Source of the DNA: Trichinella spiralis
Lineage: Eukaryota > Nematoda > Enoplea > Trichinellida > Trichinellidae
NCBI GenBank assembly: GCA_000181795.3
Contig: CM012953.1
Span: 10,690,669-10,754,668, forward strand
Length of the DNA stretch: 64,000 nucleotides
Direction: 5' to 3'
A model generated the notes under the pieces. That model ran no database searches. It was not told where the DNA came from and saw only the letters and a program-made list of their open reading frames with translations. Made by a program: the position numbers and the translations under genes. Positions 60,345 through 64,000 of the stretch are shown here, piece by piece. Each line of letters starts with the position of its first letter. Within the stretch, counting starts at the first letter, position 1.

Positions 60345-63257
60345 ATGGCTGGTTGTGATTCAAGCAGTGCTTCAGCGGATAATGAATCACTTGTTACACG
60401 CTTGAACTTCACCGCAAAGGTTATTTTTAAAATTTCAGTTTTTTATATTAAATTTTTTAAATAATTTAAATATTTGTTTATTTCTATGATTTGTTGAATT
60501 ACAACCGTTTTTGTTTTATTTTCCTAATGATATGTATTAATTTTTATTATCAATATTTGAGTTTTCAACATTGTGATGTTAACGTGCTTGTTTTGCGTAA
60601 ACTGTTCTGTTTTTTCATGCAGAGCGTGTTGGTTTATTCAATCAATGCTGCTTACGAGTCACAACCAGTGAAGTCAAGATTAGATTGGAAGCATGTGACT
60701 GTACCATCGGAAACGGATACTTTTAAATCAAATGTATAAATTTCAAAGTCTACATGTATAATGCGATTGATGCATTATTTATAGGATCAAGAAAAAGCAG
60801 GTGATGTGAATGAAGCTTCTAGTAATTCCGCTATCAGAGAACCCAGAAACCTCAAATGGAATCTGCGTTCATCCTGCTACGAATCGTGTTTTCGACAGGT
60901 AATGATGCCTAAGTCGGCGGCACAATTTTTTGGTCTCATGTAGCCCATATTGAGATTTAAAAGATTTCTTAATTGTGATCAAACTTTTCAAAATCTGAAT
61001 TAATAAATATTTCTTTTCTTTATAACAATACTCATAGTAATTTTGCTGTTCATATTAAGAGATCATTTACTTGGAACGAAGTCATTGCTAGTAATGCATA
61101 TCATTTGCAATCACGACCAAGCGAAATGAATTCACCCAAAGTAATGATTTGTATTGATTTGATATTTCAATTGATTTTGTAATTTAAACTTTCTTTTAGC
61201 AACAAAAGGCTGGAAATGCCATTTCTAGTGGTGTTTTTAGTAAACTGCCAAAGTTGCATTTAAAGATACGCCGAAAACCTGTGGTAAGTATTGTTTTGGT
61301 GAATCTTTTACACATTTTAATTATGCAGAGTTTCTGAATTGAATTTTTGTTTTTCTCCCAGATTCAACAATCTGAAGTGGATTCACGAATTTGCAATGTG
61401 ATAAACTCGTTCGACGACGATCAACAAGCAGCAACGGCTACATTTGCAAATACTACACACGTAATTGTGCATATTGTTTGAAAAATGATTTTATTATTTA
61501 TTTGCAATTTAAGGCTGATGTGGAAAATTTAACTGTTGAAAACGAAAGCCGACGGAAACTTCGTTGGAAGTTGCGTTCTGCAACTCGTCGTGAGGTTTGC
61601 ATTTGTTGGGCAAATAAATTTCAAGTCATAGTTGTTATTTTAGGATGTTTCTTCTAAGCCAGAATTGCAAAGATGCGACAATGCAAATTTGTCAGACTGC
61701 GCAACGATGTCTTGCAATGATCCTTTCGATCAACCTCTCTGCAAGGAATGTTTTTTATCTTCTTATGGAAATGAGCAACTTGACAATGATTGGATGGATG
61801 CCGAAGTAAACTACTGCGATTTTCCAACATCACTCGGCGAACAGGTTGATTTTCTTCTACAGATTGCGTGCAATTAATTGCAATCGTGTTTGTTAATATT
61901 TTTCAGTTAAAAATTGAATTATGACAATAAGAGATTCAACACGTGAAATGCACATATATAAAATTAAAAATAAGTTAAGAGGAAGGAAGTTTTGATTAAT
62001 TAAGAATGAAAATGATAATGATGATGAATTGAAATTTTCTTCTGCTTGTCATAATCATCTCAGTTGTTATTATTTTTAGCGAAATCAAATCAATCACAAT
62101 ACTAATCAACTTGAAATTGCAATTGAAGATTATGAAGATAATTTTGCAGATACGTTCAAGGTAAAAGATGAAAATTGAAATTTATCCCACATTTGATGTG
62201 AAAATGATTTGTATTTTTAAGAATTTGCCAGCATTGCATACTCCAAATCCGGCATTGTCCGAGCCGGATGTGAATGATTTTGAATTAGCCGAAGAGGAAA
62301 CTTATCAAGCGTTTATTGCCAATCTCAAACTGTTGACTCAGTCTGAAAATGCAGTGGACGGAAACAAAGACACCGACGCTCCAATTCAGCGTGAAGAAGA
62401 AAAAGAATTGCATGAAGATGGCAACGGATCCTCATTGCCGGTTGAAATGTTCAATTTTGACAATACAGATGTTTTATTCAACGAAAGTGATGTTTCATTT
62501 TGTAGGTTTTTTGTGTTTATTTTTTAAATTCGTAAATGAATATCCAACTTTATTGGTTTTTTTTTTGCTTTTCTCAGGCAGCAGCAATGATACCGTTGTT
62601 GAAAATGTTCAAATAGTAAAGTATGTGTTTGCATATTTTTTTCAATATATAAATAAATTATAAATATGTAAATTTCAGTGAAACTGTGAATTGCCGTGAA
62701 GAAGAAGAAGAAGTAGAAGTGGTTGCACAGTCTGCTGCTTGTTCAGAAGCAAAGAAGGTGAGAGATGGATTGTGTGTTTGTATTGAAAATTTACATTTTG
62801 TTTATTATTAAATCAGGCAAAAAGAACCACTAGATGTCGTAAAGCGAAACCTTGTACCGCCGCTGATAAAGCGACGGGTTCCAAGAGAAAGTATTGCAAA
62901 AGAAGTGACCGTTCGACTGGAGAAGTGGCAACGACGTCTACTACAGGAAATAATTGCTATTCACAAATGCTAGTGACATTGCAACAACAACAACAACCTT
63001 ACCAATTTGTGATCCAACAAAATAATCAAGTATTAAATCAGATATTACTTGTACCGGTGGTGGTGCAGAACTCGGCACCGGTAGTGGTGCAGCAACCGAT
63101 CACGAATTCCAATTCGAATGCCAGTGCTCAGCAGGTGAAATATTTGGATGATAATATTATCGATCAAATGGAAAGTGGATTTTGTCGCCGTAAACCCCGG
63201 TTGATCTTGAAGAGACGTCCTGAAGCTATACAGGCACGCAATGTGCATCGTGTTTAA
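60345..63257 (+). CDS. Uncharacterised protein, 13 exons
   Basis: Exons 60345-60419, 60623-60733, 60785-60898, 61060-61140, 61200-61283, 61362-61460, 61514-61594, 61644-61844, 62080-62160, 62222-62501, 62578-62620, 62679-62757, 62817-63257; phases agree throughout; 589 aa. I recognise no family. Visible features: no signal peptide or membrane segment; a repeated W-x-L-R-S motif (LKWNLRSS in exon 3, LRWKLRSA in exon 7); a Cys-rich middle (CNDPFDQPLCKECF); an acidic E/D-rich region (exons 9-12, with EEEEEVEVV); a basic Lys/Arg patch in exon 13 (AKRTTRCRKAKPC); a Gln-rich, Val-rich stretch (TLQQQQQPYQF) and a basic end. This composition suggests a nuclear regulatory or chromatin protein, as an inference only. 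The first exon also appears, damaged, at 46422. Confidence 0.7.
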
Positions 63258-64000
63258 AAATTTTACGTGCGAACGATAATAAAATTTTCAAAATATTTAC
63301 TTTTTAATTGTTTGCAAAGACAAAACAAAAAGAAGAATACGTTGTTTTCTTTTTTGTTTAAAAATTACAACGATGAACTAACTAATTTTAAAAGCATTCT
63401 GATTTGTAAGAAATTGAAAAGTGAAATTTGCATATTCGTGCAATTCAAGATCAATCAACTTAGTAGCCAATGTTGTATAAAAAATATTACTCCAATGCAA
63501 CGTCTGTCTATTATTGCATGCTTATGTTGATGCTTTTTATTTGAATATGCAAATGAGATTTTCAAGTAGATCACAATTAAAGTATTATTGATGGAAAATA
63601 AAAAGATGCAATTATTTTGCAATTTCACCATCATTCCCACTGAAGTACACTGTATGTCGTCGATTGAATCTGGGGTTGGAGTGAAAATATTTCCACAATC
63701 GAAATGGTCCACATTTTTTGAAACTTCATTATGAATAATCATTACCGTAAGACAAGAATGACGTGACAACACAACCAGCTGTCAGTCCACTGTTGCCAAT
63801 TATTTAACAAACTCGCAGAGTAACTCTGTCTGCTGTTGTTGGGCATCTTCATTTTCAGTTTCAACAAACCAGCTTCTCCGCTTTCGCATTTCATTTCACA
63901 GCCCGGCTGTTATTTTCTCATTCTTCATTTCGCAGGTATTTTTTCATTATTCAAATATCATGCATTGTTTTTTTTTCAAATTCAGTTTTAATTCATCCAT
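63258..64000. other. 3' flank and window edge
   Basis: Downstream of the 589-aa gene; AAAATAATAAAATTTT-like sequence about 20 bp after the stop may serve for polyadenylation. At 63800-63930 a less AT-rich stretch ending ATTTCGCAG/GTATTTT could be a 5' UTR exon of a gene beyond the window. Nothing firmer is seen. Confidence 0.4.

Larger units (their letters stand above)
47249..60506. repeat. Direct duplication, copy 2 (about 13.3 kb)
   Basis: Second copy of 33406-46577. It starts at the gap edge with several mismatches in its first 60 bases, then aligns almost perfectly. Similarity extends to about 60506, where copy 1 is cut by the gap. Copy-specific differences include an insertion of about 39 bp at 49395-49433, an expanded (AAT)/(ATT) tract at 57230-57288 and an insertion of roughly 14 bp near 58675. 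Confidence 0.97.

Overview
The window looks like the nuclear genome of a nematode. The sequence is AT-rich. Genes are split into many short exons by mostly 45-120 nt GT-AG introns, and there is a cuticle-type collagen. The high intron number (26 coding exons in one importin gene) would suit clade I nematodes (Trichinella/Trichuris relatives), but this is a weak inference and no taxon-diagnostic sequence was found. All exon models were made by eye from reading-frame continuity, splice sites and remembered family conservation; no database search was run.

Left part (1-26.9 kb): a partial secreted protein (minus, 1-207); a five-exon lipocalin (plus, 1702-3197); the condensin I HEAT subunit CAP-G (plus, 4732-16858, about 990 aa); a cuticle collagen nested in a 5 kb intron of CAP-G, with its 5' end lost at a 10-N gap; a non-canonical poly(A)/terminal nucleotidyltransferase (minus, 17401-19316); the 60S ribosome-assembly factor NOC2 (minus, 20231-23106, 13 exons); and two coding-like pieces I cannot name (24596-24859 and 26489-26850). 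From about 27 to 33.4 kb I find no convincing gene.

Right part (33.4-64 kb): a block of about 13.2 kb occurs twice in direct tandem, at 33406-46577 and 47249-60506, separated by 671 Ns. Each copy carries the same three genes: a small cysteine-rich secreted protein (plus), NADH-cytochrome b5 reductase (minus, 303 aa) and importin-7/8 (minus, 1043 aa). The copies are roughly 99% identical by eye with small indels. Sequence quality falls at both gap-facing ends: copy 1 breaks inside exon 1 of the next gene, which is intact only after copy 2. The simplest reading is two haplotype contigs scaffolded end to end; a true tandem duplication is the alternative. The window ends with an uncharacterised 589-aa gene (plus, 60345-63257).

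Functionally the identifiable genes are housekeeping (chromosome condensation, ribosome assembly, nuclear import, redox/lipid metabolism) mixed with secreted or cuticle products. Importin and b5 reductase lie head to tail 325 bp apart without an AATAAA between them, which could reflect polycistronic transcription with trans-splicing.
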